From contig NZ_JANHDO010000002.1 in the NCBI RefSeq assembly GCF_024494575.1, forward strand, positions 496,001 through 560,000: a stretch of DNA of 64,000 nt. The letters run 5' to 3'. The position numbers were made by a program, and so were the translations under genes. The stretch comes from Halorubrum salinum (GTDB taxonomy: Archaea; Halobacteriota; Halobacteria; Halobacteriales; Haloferacaceae). Below the pieces are notes generated by a model. The model saw only the letters and a program-made list of their open reading frames with translations, searched no databases and had not been told where the DNA came from. Positions within the stretch are counted from its first letter, which is position 1. Each line of letters opens with the position of its first letter. Below, piece by piece: positions 17,513 through 26,323 of the stretch.

Positions 17513-19536
17513 AGGAACCACCCCCCGGTCACGCCGAGGACTAGAACCAAGGCGACAAGCCCCAGCGTCAGAAGCGCCGTGTACTGCGAGACGACGCCGC
17601 TCTGGAGCCGACGGATGCGGTTCCCGCCGAAGAGGCTCACCGACGAGACGCCGTTGACGACGCCGTCGATGATCCCCTGATCGAAGACGTTGGCCACGCC
17701 GGCCACGTCCTCGGTGCGATACGCGAGCCATACCTGCAGTTCGTCGAGGTAGTAGTTGTTGTACAGCACGTCTTTGATCCCGCCGAGCTTCGCCGTGTGT
17801 TCCGTCGGCGACGGAACGCCGTAGAGCCGCCACGCGAGCCCGAGGCCGGCAAGCGCCAGCCCGAGCGAGACCGCCGCGCCGACGAGGACCGTGCCGACCT
17901 CGCCGCCGACGAGGTACTCGCTACTGTACGGACCGAGGTCGGCGTAGTGGTGCGAGGAGAGTCCCTCGATTCCGCCCCACTCGTTGTCGAGCCAGCGGTG
18001 GAGCACGTCTATCCCCTCGATCCCGAGCACCTTCTGGACCGGAACCATGTTGATCACGCCGGTGACGACGGCGAGCGACCCGAGCACCGTGAGCGGCCCC
18101 TTCACGTTCCAGCGAACGGGTTCAGGGTCGCGGGCAGTGGCGCTGCGCGGCTCGCCGTGGAAGGTCAAAAAGACCATCCGGAAGGTGTAGAAGGCGGTGA
18201 CGGGAACCGCGAGCAGCCCCATCAGGTAGCCGCCGAACAGCAGCGGCTCGCCGGGCGCGTGGACGAGCGCCTCGTAGAGGATCTCGTCTTTCGACCAGAA
18301 TCCGGCGAACGGGAAGATGCCCGCGAGCGCCAGCGACCCCGCGAGGAACGTGTAGTAGGTGACGGGAAGCTTCGACTTCAGCCCGCCCATGTCCCACATG
18401 TCCTCGTTGTGGTGCATCGCGATGATGACCGAGCCCGCGCCCAAGAAGAGCAGGGCCTTGAAGAACGCGTGGGTCGTCAGGTGGAAGACCGCGGCCACGT
18501 ACCCGCCCGCGCCGAGCGCGAGCATCATGTAGCCGTACTGCGAGATGGTCGAGTACGCGAGCACCTGCTTCAGCTCGTCTTTCACCACGCCCATCGTCGC
18601 CGCGAACAGCGCGGTGAAGCCGCCGATGAAGGCGATCACCGCGAGCGCGGTCGGTGACAGCGCGTAGAAGCCGTACATCCGCGCGACGAGGTAGACGCCG
18701 GCCGCGACCATCGTCGCGGCGTGGATCAGCGCGGAGACGGGCGTCGGACCCTCCATCGCGTCGGGTAGCCACGTGTGCAGCGGGAACTGCGCCGACTTCC
18801 CGACCACGCCGCCGAGCACCAGCAGCCCGACGATCGTGAACCACGTGTCCACGGCGAGTCCGCCGGGCGTCCACGCGACCTCACCGGCCTCCGCGAGCGC
18901 CGGGAACGACTCCGGTCCGGCGAACTGCGCGGTGCCGAACGTCGCGAGCACCGCCACGACGCCGATCAGGAAGAAGTAGTCGCCGAAGCGGGTGACCAGG
19001 AAGGCCTTCTTCGCCGCCGACGGCGGCCCCGGCTCCCGGAAGTGGAAGCCGATGAGCAGGTACGAGCAGAGCCCGACCAGTTCGAAGAACATGAACGCCA
19101 TGAGCAGGTTGTCAGCGACGACGAATCCGAGCATCGACGCCGTGAAGAGCCCGAGCCCAGCGTAGTACCGCGGGAGCCCGGTCTCGCCCTCGTCGTTCAT
19201 GTAGCCCAGCGAGAACACGTGGACAAGAAGCGCCACGAGCGTCACGATGACGAGCATGAGCGCCGAAAGCGGGTCCACGAGGATGCCAAACGTGAGCTCC
19301 ACGTCGGTCGGGCCGATGCCGCCGGCGCTCGCCCAGGTGTAGATGGTCCGGTTCGCTGCCTGTCCCCCGGCCACGGTGGCGAGCACCCACAACGAGAGCA
19401 GGAACGACCCCGCAGTCGCGGCGATGCCGCCGAAGGCACCCCCCTTCGGGAGGTACTTGCCCGCGCCGAGCGCGACCAGGAACGAGAAGAACGGCAGGAG
19501 AACGATCGCCGGAACGTACGAGAACACGTCTATCAT
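17509..19536 (-). CDS. nuoL: NADH dehydrogenase-like complex subunit L
   Basis: Distal proton-pumping subunit, 675 aa with about 16 membrane segments and a long amphipathic C-terminal helix region (about 560-640). Landmarks: GDYFFLIG, KSAQFPLHTWLPDAMEGPTPVSALIHAATMV, KQVLAYSTISQYGYMMLALG. It sits between nuoK (1 nt gap) and nuoM (4 nt overlap). Confidence 0.96.
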   Translation of the reverse strand: MIDVFSYVPAIVLLPFFSFLVALGAGKYLPKGGAFGGIAATAGSFLLSLWVLATVAGGQAANRTIYTWASAGGIGPTDVELTFGILVDPLSALMLVIVTLVALLVHVFSLGYMNDEGETGLPRYYAGLGLFTASMLGFVVADNLLMAFMFFELVGLCSYLLIGFHFREPGPPSAAKKAFLVTRFGDYFFLIGVVAVLATFGTAQFAGPESFPALAEAGEVAWTPGGLAVDTWFTIVGLLVLGGVVGKSAQFPLHTWLPDAMEGPTPVSALIHAATMVAAGVYLVARMYGFYALSPTALAVIAFIGGFTALFAATMGVVKDELKQVLAYSTISQYGYMMLALGAGGYVAAVFHLTTHAFFKALLFLGAGSVIIAMHHNEDMWDMGGLKSKLPVTYYTFLAGSLALAGIFPFAGFWSKDEILYEALVHAPGEPLLFGGYLMGLLAVPVTAFYTFRMVFLTFHGEPRSATARDPEPVRWNVKGPLTVLGSLAVVTGVINMVPVQKVLGIEGIDVLHRWLDNEWGGIEGLSSHHYADLGPYSSEYLVGGEVGTVLVGAAVSLGLALAGLGLAWRLYGVPSPTEHTAKLGGIKDVLYNNYYLDELQVWLAYRTEDVAGVANVFDQGIIDGVVNGVSSVSLFGGNRIRRLQSGVVSQYTALLTLGLVALVLVLGVTGGWFL

Positions 19537-19537
19537 G

Positions 19538-19858
19538 TTACCACCTCATCTCCGTTGGAACGGTGACGTCTGTGACGCCGAAGTTACGGTACAACACGAG
19601 GATGATTCCGATGCCGATCGCGACCTCGGCGGCGGCGAGCGCGATGACGAACAGCGCGAACACCTGGCCCGTGAGGTCGCCGTAATACAGCGCGAACGCG
19701 ACGAAGTTGATGTTCGCGGCGTTCATCATGAGCTCGACGCTCATGAGGAAGTACAGCGCGGACCGTCGCGTGAGCACGCCGAGCAGTCCGATACAAAACA
19801 CCGTGGCCGCCAAAAGCAGGTACCACGACGGGGGGATGGACGCGGCGACGGCGGTCAC
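19538..19858 (-). CDS. nuoK: NADH dehydrogenase-like complex subunit K
   Basis: 106-aa membrane subunit with three hydrophobic helices and the conserved acidic residue in the SVELMMNAANINFVAF segment. The second conserved Glu lies in the ALAAAEVAIGIGI helix. It overlaps nuoJ2 by 4 nt (ATGA) upstream and precedes nuoL. Confidence 0.95.
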   Translation of the reverse strand: MTAVAASIPPSWYLLLAATVFCIGLLGVLTRRSALYFLMSVELMMNAANINFVAFALYYGDLTGQVFALFVIALAAAEVAIGIGIILVLYRNFGVTDVTVPTEMRW

Positions 19859-20199
19859 TCCCGCTCACCCCCGTCGGTGAGCGCCTGCCCGACGGCCGCG
19901 ACGATGGAGCCGTCCTCCTCGCGTTTGGCCAGATACACCGCGCCGTCGACGGCGACGTCGAGGGCCACTGCGGCGATCAGGAAGGCCGCGAGGAACCCCT
20001 CGGCGGGAACCGTCGTCACGTCGTACTCGCCGAGCCCGAACAGGGCGTACCCGATGTTGTGAACGATCGACGCGTCGGCCGGGAAGCCGGCCACCGCACC
20101 GAACTCCGCCGAGAGGGCCGTGAGAGCCATCACGACGAACAGGGCCGCGACCGCGATGACGGGGACGATCCGGCCGACGCCGGAACTCGAGTCGCTCAC
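19855..20199 (-). CDS. nuoJ2: NADH dehydrogenase-like complex subunit J, second half (J2)
   Basis: 114-aa membrane protein that matches the C-terminal part of bacterial NuoJ (NIGYALFGLGEY..., LAAFLIAAVALDVAVDGAVYLAKRE). In haloarchaea NuoJ is split into two genes, and J1 lies just upstream with a 4-nt overlap. Confidence 0.88.
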   Translation of the reverse strand: MSDSSSGVGRIVPVIAVAALFVVMALTALSAEFGAVAGFPADASIVHNIGYALFGLGEYDVTTVPAEGFLAAFLIAAVALDVAVDGAVYLAKREEDGSIVAAVGQALTDGGERE

Positions 20200-20462
20200 G
20201 CGCTATTCACCTCCGTTTCCGTGTCCGTTCGCGTGAGCATCACGGCGAACGTGACGAGAATGAGAACCCCGCCCACGTAGACGAGGATCTGCATGGCGGC
20301 GATGAACTCCGCCTGTAACATCACGTAGTGCACCGCGACGCTCGTCAGGGCACCGCCCAGAAGCAACGCGGCGTGGAACACGTCGCGCGCCAAGACGACC
20401 CCGAGGCTGAACGCCAGCGTGACAGCGGCGAACAGCCCGAACGCGATGGTAGCATAAACCAT
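20196..20462 (-). CDS. nuoJ1: NADH dehydrogenase-like complex subunit J, first half (J1)
   Basis: 88 aa with three membrane helices. The YVMLQAEFIAAMQILVYVGG segment is the conserved NuoJ core, including the pi-bulge helix region. The other half of NuoJ is the next gene. It follows nuoI after 49 nt, the only notable gap inside the operon. Confidence 0.9.
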   Translation of the reverse strand: MVYATIAFGLFAAVTLAFSLGVVLARDVFHAALLLGGALTSVAVHYVMLQAEFIAAMQILVYVGGVLILVTFAVMLTRTDTETEVNSA

Positions 20463-20511
20463 TGTGTGTGTCTCCTATGAGAGTCCCTTTGAAGATTTCG
20501 AGACGCGCCCG

Positions 20512-20973
20512 CTACTGGTAGTCGACCTCGCCGTCTCCCTCCCCGATCCACGCGCTGCGATCGGGGTTCCGGGACTCCAGCGGGTCGATCCCCTTGTACC
20601 ACGGGACGTTCTTGAGCTGTTCTTTGTTGAACACGAAGTCGTCTTTCGTGTCGGCGGTGAACTCGAAGTTCTGGGTCAACAAGATCGCGTCGACGGGACA
20701 GACCTCCTCACAGAGCCGGCAGTAGATGCACTGGCCGATGTGGAGGTTGTACTGCTCCCCGTTGCGCTGGTCGTCTTGAACGATCTGGATCGTGTCGTTC
20801 GGACAGACGTTCTCGCACTGTCGACACCAGATACACCGCTCTTGGCTGAACTTGTGAACGCCGCGGAACCGCGGGCTCACCTCGGGTGCGTCCTCCGGGT
20901 ATTCCACCGTGAACGTCGACCCGTCCAGCGCGTGTTTCATCGTCGTCGCCATGGATTTCATGAGTCCGATCAT
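20512..20973 (-). CDS. nuoI: NADH dehydrogenase-like complex subunit I (2x 4Fe-4S)
   Basis: 153-aa peripheral-arm subunit with two 4Fe-4S motifs, CIWCRQCENVCP (47-58) and CIYCRLCEEVCP (82-93), that carry electrons to NuoB. The C-terminal extension past 100 is acidic, as usual in halophiles. The ATG at 20973 overlaps the nuoH stop by one base. The frame continues upstream, but that sequence is the nuoH shadow. Confidence 0.95.
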   Translation of the reverse strand: MIGLMKSMATTMKHALDGSTFTVEYPEDAPEVSPRFRGVHKFSQERCIWCRQCENVCPNDTIQIVQDDQRNGEQYNLHIGQCIYCRLCEEVCPVDAILLTQNFEFTADTKDDFVFNKEQLKNVPWYKGIDPLESRNPDRSAWIGEGDGEVDYQ

Positions 20974-22046
20974 TACGCGATCACCCCCACGATTACGGCC
21001 GTGAGAACCAGGTTCGCGAACGACAGCACCAACATGCCCTTCCAGCCGATCTCGATGAGCTGGTCGATGCGGACGCGCGGCAGCGCGGAGCGGGCCCACT
21101 GCGTGAACAGGAAGAAGGCCCAGAGCTTCACCACGAACCAGATGAAGCCGATGCTCTCCGGCCCGGGGCCGGACGCGCCGCCGAGGAACGTCACGGCGAG
21201 GATCGCGCCGCCGAGGAAGATGTGCACGAACTCGCCGAGATAGAAGAGGACGAAGTACGCCGAGGAGTACTCGGTCTGGTACCCGGCGACGATCTCCGTC
21301 GGTGCCTCCGGGATGTCGAACGGATTCCGCCCGATCTCAGCGAGGTTCGCCGTGAGGAACAACACGAACGCGAACGGGTTAACGAACGCGTACCACGCCG
21401 GAATATCGAGTCCGGCGATCGTGACGAGGGTCTCCGTCTGTGCGCCGACGATGCCGCTCATCTGGAGCGTCCCCGAGAAGATCACGACGGACATCGCCGT
21501 GACGATGAGCGGGATCTCGTACGCGAGGTTCTGTGCGACCGCGCGGAGCCCGCCCAAAAGCGAGTACTTGTTGCTCGACGCGTAGCCGGCCATCACCAGC
21601 GAGACCGACGCGATGGACGCGAACGCGAACACCAGCGCGAACCCGACTTCGGGGTCGGCGAGGTGGAAGTTTATCGGACCGAGCCGTCCCATCGGGATCA
21701 CGGCGAAGCCTAAAAGCGCGGACGCCGGCAGGATGATGGGCGCGATGTCCCACGAGGGGCGGTCGACGCCCTCGGGGACGATGAGCTCCTTCGCGAGCAG
21801 CTGCACTGCAGACGCCGGGATGATGAGAAGCCCGAAGGGACCGACGCGGTTCACCGCGATCCGGTCCGTGAACGCCGCCGTGATCTTCCGTTTCGCCCAC
21901 GGGCCCGCGACGCCCGTGAACGCGAGCACGATGTTGCCGACGACCGCCGCGGCGATGAGCGCCGCGACGACCTCGCCGAGCACGCCCGGCAGCCCGAACG
22001 TCTCCGCGAGCCACTCGGGGAACAGCTGTGCGGGTGCCGTCCCCAT
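20973..22046 (-). CDS. nuoH: NADH dehydrogenase-like complex subunit H
   Basis: 357-aa membrane subunit that forms part of the quinone chamber. Landmarks: RVGPFGLLIIPASAVQLLAKE (usual GPNRVG-type loop), EIGRNPFDIPEAPTEIVAGYQTEYS and the PRVRIDQLIEIGWK end. The ATG at 22046 overlaps the nuoCD stop by one base and gives an N-terminus [13 protein letters not shown] of the usual length. Confidence 0.95.
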   Translation of the reverse strand: MGTAPAQLFPEWLAETFGLPGVLGEVVAALIAAAVVGNIVLAFTGVAGPWAKRKITAAFTDRIAVNRVGPFGLLIIPASAVQLLAKELIVPEGVDRPSWDIAPIILPASALLGFAVIPMGRLGPINFHLADPEVGFALVFAFASIASVSLVMAGYASSNKYSLLGGLRAVAQNLAYEIPLIVTAMSVVIFSGTLQMSGIVGAQTETLVTIAGLDIPAWYAFVNPFAFVLFLTANLAEIGRNPFDIPEAPTEIVAGYQTEYSSAYFVLFYLGEFVHIFLGGAILAVTFLGGASGPGPESIGFIWFVVKLWAFFLFTQWARSALPRVRIDQLIEIGWKGMLVLSFANLVLTAVIVGVIA

Positions 22047-23710
22047 CAGCGGTCCACCTCCCCGAGCACGATGTCCAGGCTCCCGAGCGCCGCGATGACG
22101 TCGGGGATGTACTCGCCGTTCGCCATCTCCGGGAGCGTCTGGAGGTTCGAGAAGCACGGCGACCGGATCTTGAACCGCCCCGGCTTGTCGGTGCCGTCCG
22201 CGCGGATGTAGATCCCGAGTTCGCCCTTCGCGCCCTCAACGGCGCGGTAGATCTCGGTGTCGTCGTCGGGACGCAGCGTGCGCGGCACGTTCGCCTGAAT
22301 CGTCCGCTCGTCTTCCGGCCAGTCTTCGAGCAGGTCCACGCACTGCTCGATGATCTTCGCCGACTCCTCGACCTCGCGCATCCGGACGAGCAGGCGGCTG
22401 AAGTTGTCGCAGCCGTCCTCGGTCACGACGTCCCAGTCGAGCTCGTCGTAGTAGCCGTACGGGTCGTCCCGCCGGAGGTCGTAGTCGACACCGGACCCGC
22501 GAGCGACCGGACCGGTCGCGCCGTAGTTCTTCGCGACGTCCGGCGGCAGGATCCCCGTGTCGATCGTCCGCATCTGGAAGATCTCGTTCGACGTGACGAG
22601 GTTGTGGTACTCCTCGACGGACTCCGGAAGCTGGTCGAGGAAATCGCGCGTCTTCGAGAAGAACTCCTCGCGCGGCTCCGGGAGGTCCCAGACGACGCCG
22701 CCGAGCCGGAAGTAGTTGAACATCAGCCGCTGGCCCGTCAGATCCTCCAAGAGGTCCTGTACGCGCTCGCGGTCGTTGATGGCGTACATGAACGTCGCCG
22801 TGAAGTCGCCGTTCACGTCGAGCGCGAACGTGGCGAGCGCGAGCATGTGCGCGGCGATGCGGCACATCTCCGCGCCCATCGTGCGGATGACCTGCGCGTA
22901 CTCCGGCACCTCGATGTCGGCGAGGTCCTCTGCCGCGCGGGCGTACGCCCACTCGTTGAGCAGCCCCGCCGAGATGTAGTCCCAGCGGTCGGGGTACGGC
23001 ATGATCTGGTGGCGGTAGGTCCCCGACTGGGCCATCTGCTCTTCGCTGCGGTGGAGGTAGCCGATGTCGGGCTCGACGTCGACCACCTGCTCGCCGTCGA
23101 GCACCGTCTTCAGGTGGAGCACGCCGTGGGTCGCCGGGTGGTGCGGCCCGATGTTGAGGAACATCGTGTCGGACTCGTCGTCCTTGTGATGGTCCTGTAG
23201 CGGGTTCGCGTGCTCCGGGAGCGTGGCGATCTGCGGCCGGTCCCTGTCGTAGTCCATCGACAGCGGGTGGCCCTGCCACGTCTCTGGCAACAGGATACGC
23301 CGGAGGTCTGGGTGTCCCTCGTACTCGATGCCGATCAGGTCGTACGCCTCCCGCTCGTGCCAGTCGGCGGTGCGGAAGACGGGCTCTCCCGTCTCGGAGA
23401 CGGGGTCGTCCTTGTCGGCGGGGACGACGACGCTGACCTCTTGGGTCGGATCGTCGTACTTTTTCAGGTGGTAGATCGACTCGTAGCGATTCTCGTACTC
23501 CTGTGCGGTGACCACCGAGAGGTGGTCGTACCCCGCCTGCTCTTTCAGGATCGAGAGCGTTTCCTGAACGGTGTCCGGGCGGATGACGAACCCGGGCGCG
23601 TTCAGATGGTCGTCGCGGCCGACGACGAGGTCACCGAGCAGGGCTTCGAGTTCGTCCGGCGTCTGCGCCGGGACCCCGTCGTCGACGGTGTCTGGTCGTT
23701 CGAGGCTCAT
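22046..23710 (-). CDS. nuoCD: NADH dehydrogenase-like complex subunit CD (fusion)
   Basis: 554-aa fusion. Residues 1-165 match NuoC (ERPDTVDDG..., [19 protein letters not shown]), and about 185-554 match the 49-kDa subunit NuoD ([35 protein letters not shown], and the C-terminal DIVLGEVDR). NuoD helps form the quinone site. The CD fusion also occurs in E. coli and is usual in haloarchaea. It overlaps nuoB by 4 nt. Confidence 0.95.
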   Translation of the reverse strand: MSLERPDTVDDGVPAQTPDELEALLGDLVVGRDDHLNAPGFVIRPDTVQETLSILKEQAGYDHLSVVTAQEYENRYESIYHLKKYDDPTQEVSVVVPADKDDPVSETGEPVFRTADWHEREAYDLIGIEYEGHPDLRRILLPETWQGHPLSMDYDRDRPQIATLPEHANPLQDHHKDDESDTMFLNIGPHHPATHGVLHLKTVLDGEQVVDVEPDIGYLHRSEEQMAQSGTYRHQIMPYPDRWDYISAGLLNEWAYARAAEDLADIEVPEYAQVIRTMGAEMCRIAAHMLALATFALDVNGDFTATFMYAINDRERVQDLLEDLTGQRLMFNYFRLGGVVWDLPEPREEFFSKTRDFLDQLPESVEEYHNLVTSNEIFQMRTIDTGILPPDVAKNYGATGPVARGSGVDYDLRRDDPYGYYDELDWDVVTEDGCDNFSRLLVRMREVEESAKIIEQCVDLLEDWPEDERTIQANVPRTLRPDDDTEIYRAVEGAKGELGIYIRADGTDKPGRFKIRSPCFSNLQTLPEMANGEYIPDVIAALGSLDIVLGEVDR

Positions 23711-24405
23711 GGCGAATCAGCGAAGTTGTACCGCATGACGAGTTCGTCGTCGTCGATCTGGTCTGCGAGCTTGTCCACGAGCTCGTCCCGCTCGAGGTCC
23801 GAGAACTCCTCAAGCTCGTAGGGCTTGACGGTCACCGGTGCCGCTTCGCCGTTCGCGACGCGCTCTTGCAGCTTCACGACGCCGTAGACGAGCGCCTCGG
23901 GACGGGGCGGGCAGCCCGGGACGTGGATGTCGATCGGGATGACCTCCTCCGCGCCCTTGATCACGTTGTACCCCTCTTGGAACGGGCCGCCGGAGATGGT
24001 ACACGATCCCATGCCGACGACGAACTTCGGCTCGGGCATCTGGTCGTAGACGCGTTTCATCCGCGGCGCGAACTTCGAGACGATCGTCCCGGGGACGATC
24101 ATCACGTCGGCCTGTCGCGGCGACGCGCGCGGGACGCCCGACCCGAACCGGTCGAGGTCGTGTTTCACCGCGTAGGTGTGCATCATCTCGATGCTGCAAC
24201 AGGCGATCCCGAACTGCAGCATGAACATCGAGGAGCCGCGGCACCAGTTCAGGAACTTGTCGAACTTGGTGAGGATGAACGGCGAGGAGCCGAACGCCTC
24301 CCGAAGCCGAGAGTTGAACCGATCGCCCTGCCCGGTCATCCGGGCGTCGCGGGTCTCGGTTACGACTTGCGATTCGTCGGTGATGAAAGGTTGATCGCTG
24401 CTCAT
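23707..24405 (-). CDS. nuoB: NADH dehydrogenase-like complex subunit B
   Basis: 232-aa subunit with the terminal N2 4Fe-4S cluster. The tandem-Cys motif [11 protein letters not shown], the later [11 protein letters not shown] and [14 protein letters not shown] supply the four ligands. Residues 1-45 and the acidic C-terminal 40 residues are haloarchaeal extensions. The ATG overlaps the nuoA stop. Confidence 0.95.
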   Translation of the reverse strand: MSSDQPFITDESQVVTETRDARMTGQGDRFNSRLREAFGSSPFILTKFDKFLNWCRGSSMFMLQFGIACCSIEMMHTYAVKHDLDRFGSGVPRASPRQADVMIVPGTIVSKFAPRMKRVYDQMPEPKFVVGMGSCTISGGPFQEGYNVIKGAEEVIPIDIHVPGCPPRPEALVYGVVKLQERVANGEAAPVTVKPYELEEFSDLERDELVDKLADQIDDDELVMRYNFADSP

Positions 24406-24821
24406 TAGTTGAGGTCACGCTCCGTCTTTCTGCTGGTCGCGCGGGGGCTCCGGGCCCAGCTGATGGCCCCGGACCGCCACGCCCAGACGAGCCCGATGGC
24501 GAGGATGCCGACGAACGCCAGCATCGGCCACAGGAGGGCGGTCATCGGGACGCCGGCCTGTATCGCCGGACGGTAGATGACGGCCCACGGGAACAACAAC
24601 ACGGTCTCGATGTCGAACACGACGAACAACAACGCGACCATGTAATACTGGATGTTGAACCGGATCCGCGTCGTGCCCGTCGGCGTCTCGCCGGACTCGT
24701 AGGTGGTACTTTTACCGGTCTCAGGCACGCTCGGACGGAGCAACGCCGACACGCTCATCATCCCGACGGGGATGAGCAGGCCGACGGCCGCCAAGGCGCC
24801 GATCGCTATCCAATCGCTCAT
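24405..24821 (-). CDS. nuoA: NADH dehydrogenase-like complex subunit A
   Basis: First gene of the nuo operon, 138 aa with three membrane helices. It shows the conserved YESGETPTGTTRIRFNIQYYM and FVVFDIETVLLFPWA segments of NuoA/ND3. I use the ATG at 24821, since the protein MSDWIAIGAL starts the first helix and a promoter lies 40 nt upstream. The frame remains open further upstream in non-coding sequence. Confidence 0.94.
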   Translation of the reverse strand: MSDWIAIGALAAVGLLIPVGMMSVSALLRPSVPETGKSTTYESGETPTGTTRIRFNIQYYMVALLFVVFDIETVLLFPWAVIYRPAIQAGVPMTALLWPMLAFVGILAIGLVWAWRSGAISWARSPRATSRKTERDLN

Positions 24822-24858
24822 ATAGGTCTCCGTAACGTGCGGGGATTTGGACCGCCCC

Positions 24859-24868
24859 CTCATAAGCG
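24859..24868 (-). promoter_or_regulatory. TATA box of the nuo operon
   Basis: The minus-strand ACGCTTATGAG sits about 43 nt before the nuoA ATG, so a short leader of roughly 16 nt is predicted. No clear Shine-Dalgarno is seen. Confidence 0.5.
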
Positions 24869-25062
24869 TTGAGTCTTGTACGCCCGCGTGCGTCTGCCTC
24901 GAGAACAGCCGTTTTCGACCGAAGCGCCGCCGAAGCGCCGCCCTGACCTCGATCCGTTTCGCCGACCGATCGAGCGGGTCCGGTACGGCGGCCGGCGTCC
25001 CCGAGCCGGTGGACGGACGCGGCGGACTCGGCGGCGGGCCGGTGACACGCGTGTCCCCGGCC

Positions 25063-25072
25063 ACGTTATGGG
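25063..25072 (+). promoter_or_regulatory. TATA box of the GST-like gene
   Basis: ACGTTATGGG is centred 27 nt before the ATG at 25094. Confidence 0.5.
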
Positions 25073-25093
25073 CATAGAACCCCACGTCGGGGT

Positions 25094-26125
25094 ATGAACC
25101 AACTCGTCGACGGCGAGTGGCGAACGGACGCGTACGAGACCACGAACGCGGACGGGGCCTTCGAGCGCGGGACGACGACGTTCCGGAACTGGGTCGCGGG
25201 CAGCGACGTTCCCGCCCACGTCGACGCCGAGCCGGACGAGCGGTTCCAGCCGGAGGCCGGACGGTACCACCTGTACGTCTCGTACGCCTGCCCGTGGGCG
25301 CACCGAACGCTTCTCGCGCGGTCGCTTCTCGGACTCGAAGACGCGATCGGCGTGAGCGTCGTCGACCCGTGGCGGGGGGAGGACGGCTGGCAGTTCTCAC
25401 CCGAGAAGGACGGCTGTACCCCGGACCGACTCCACGGTAGCGACTACCTCCGCGAGCTGTACGTCGACGCCGACCCCGACGCCACCTGTCGAGTGACGGT
25501 CCCTGTCCTGTGGGACACGAAGGAGGGGACCATCGTCAACAACGAGTCCCGCGAGATCCTCCGGATGCTGTCGACCGCGTTCGCGGAGCTGGGCAACGGC
25601 GCGTCGCTGCTCCCCGCCCCCGACGACGAGGCGACCGTCGCGGACGTCGACGACGCAATCTCCGACATCTACGAGCCGATCAACAACGGCGTCTACCGCG
25701 CCGGGTTCGCCACCTCTCAGGACGCCTACGACGAGGCGATAGACGACCTGTTCGAGGCGTTGGACCGCTGGAACGACCACCTCGCAGACCAGCGATACCT
25801 CGTCGGCGACTCCCTGACCGAGGCGGACATCTGCATGTTCACAACGCTGGTCCGCTTCGATCAGGTGTATCACACCCACTTCATGTGCAACCGGAAGTTC
25901 GTCCACCAGTACGACCACCTCTGGCCGTACCTTCGAGACCTCTACCAGACGCCGGGCGTCGCGGAGACGGTGAACATGAGCCACATCAAAGAGCACTACT
26001 ACACGACGCACCCGGACGTGACCCCGTCTGGCATCGTCGCGCGCGGACCCGACCTGGACTTCGACGACGCACACGACCGCGAGGAACTCGACGGCACCGC
26101 GCCGACCCCGACGGCCGGCGACTGA
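25094..26125 (+). CDS. Glutathionyl-hydroquinone reductase-like protein (Omega/Xi-class GST)
   Basis: 343-aa thioredoxin-fold/GST protein of the ECM4/YqjG (COG0435) family, which reduces S-glutathionyl-hydroquinones. The catalytic motif YACPWAHR carries Cys66. Further markers are VPVLWDTKEGTIVNNESREILRM and the helical C-terminal domain (about 180-320). Haloarchaea are known to use gamma-glutamylcysteine rather than glutathione, so the physiological thiol is probably different. It appears monocistronic and divergent from the nuo operon. Confidence 0.87.
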   Translation: MNQLVDGEWRTDAYETTNADGAFERGTTTFRNWVAGSDVPAHVDAEPDERFQPEAGRYHLYVSYACPWAHRTLLARSLLGLEDAIGVSVVDPWRGEDGWQFSPEKDGCTPDRLHGSDYLRELYVDADPDATCRVTVPVLWDTKEGTIVNNESREILRMLSTAFAELGNGASLLPAPDDEATVADVDDAISDIYEPINNGVYRAGFATSQDAYDEAIDDLFEALDRWNDHLADQRYLVGDSLTEADICMFTTLVRFDQVYHTHFMCNRKFVHQYDHLWPYLRDLYQTPGVAETVNMSHIKEHYYTTHPDVTPSGIVARGPDLDFDDAHDREELDGTAPTPTAGD

Positions 26126-26323
26126 CACCCGCTCTTGCGGTGCTACCGTTCGGCGACGGGGTCGTCGACGGCACTTCGGCGGCGGCACCGTTCGTCGTCT
26201 GAACTGTTCGGCCTCGCTCAGCCTGTCGTCACTCCGCCGCAGTTCGGCGCAGGCGCGGGCCCGCCCGCCTCGGCGCGGTCGCCAACGGGTTCAAGTGCGC
26301 GGTCGACGGAGCGGATCCCAGCT

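Noticed and set aside
15719-17680. Long plus-strand ORFs opposite nuoM/nuoN
   Set aside because: They are antisense shadows of nuo genes, rich in Arg/His, with no promoter or homology.
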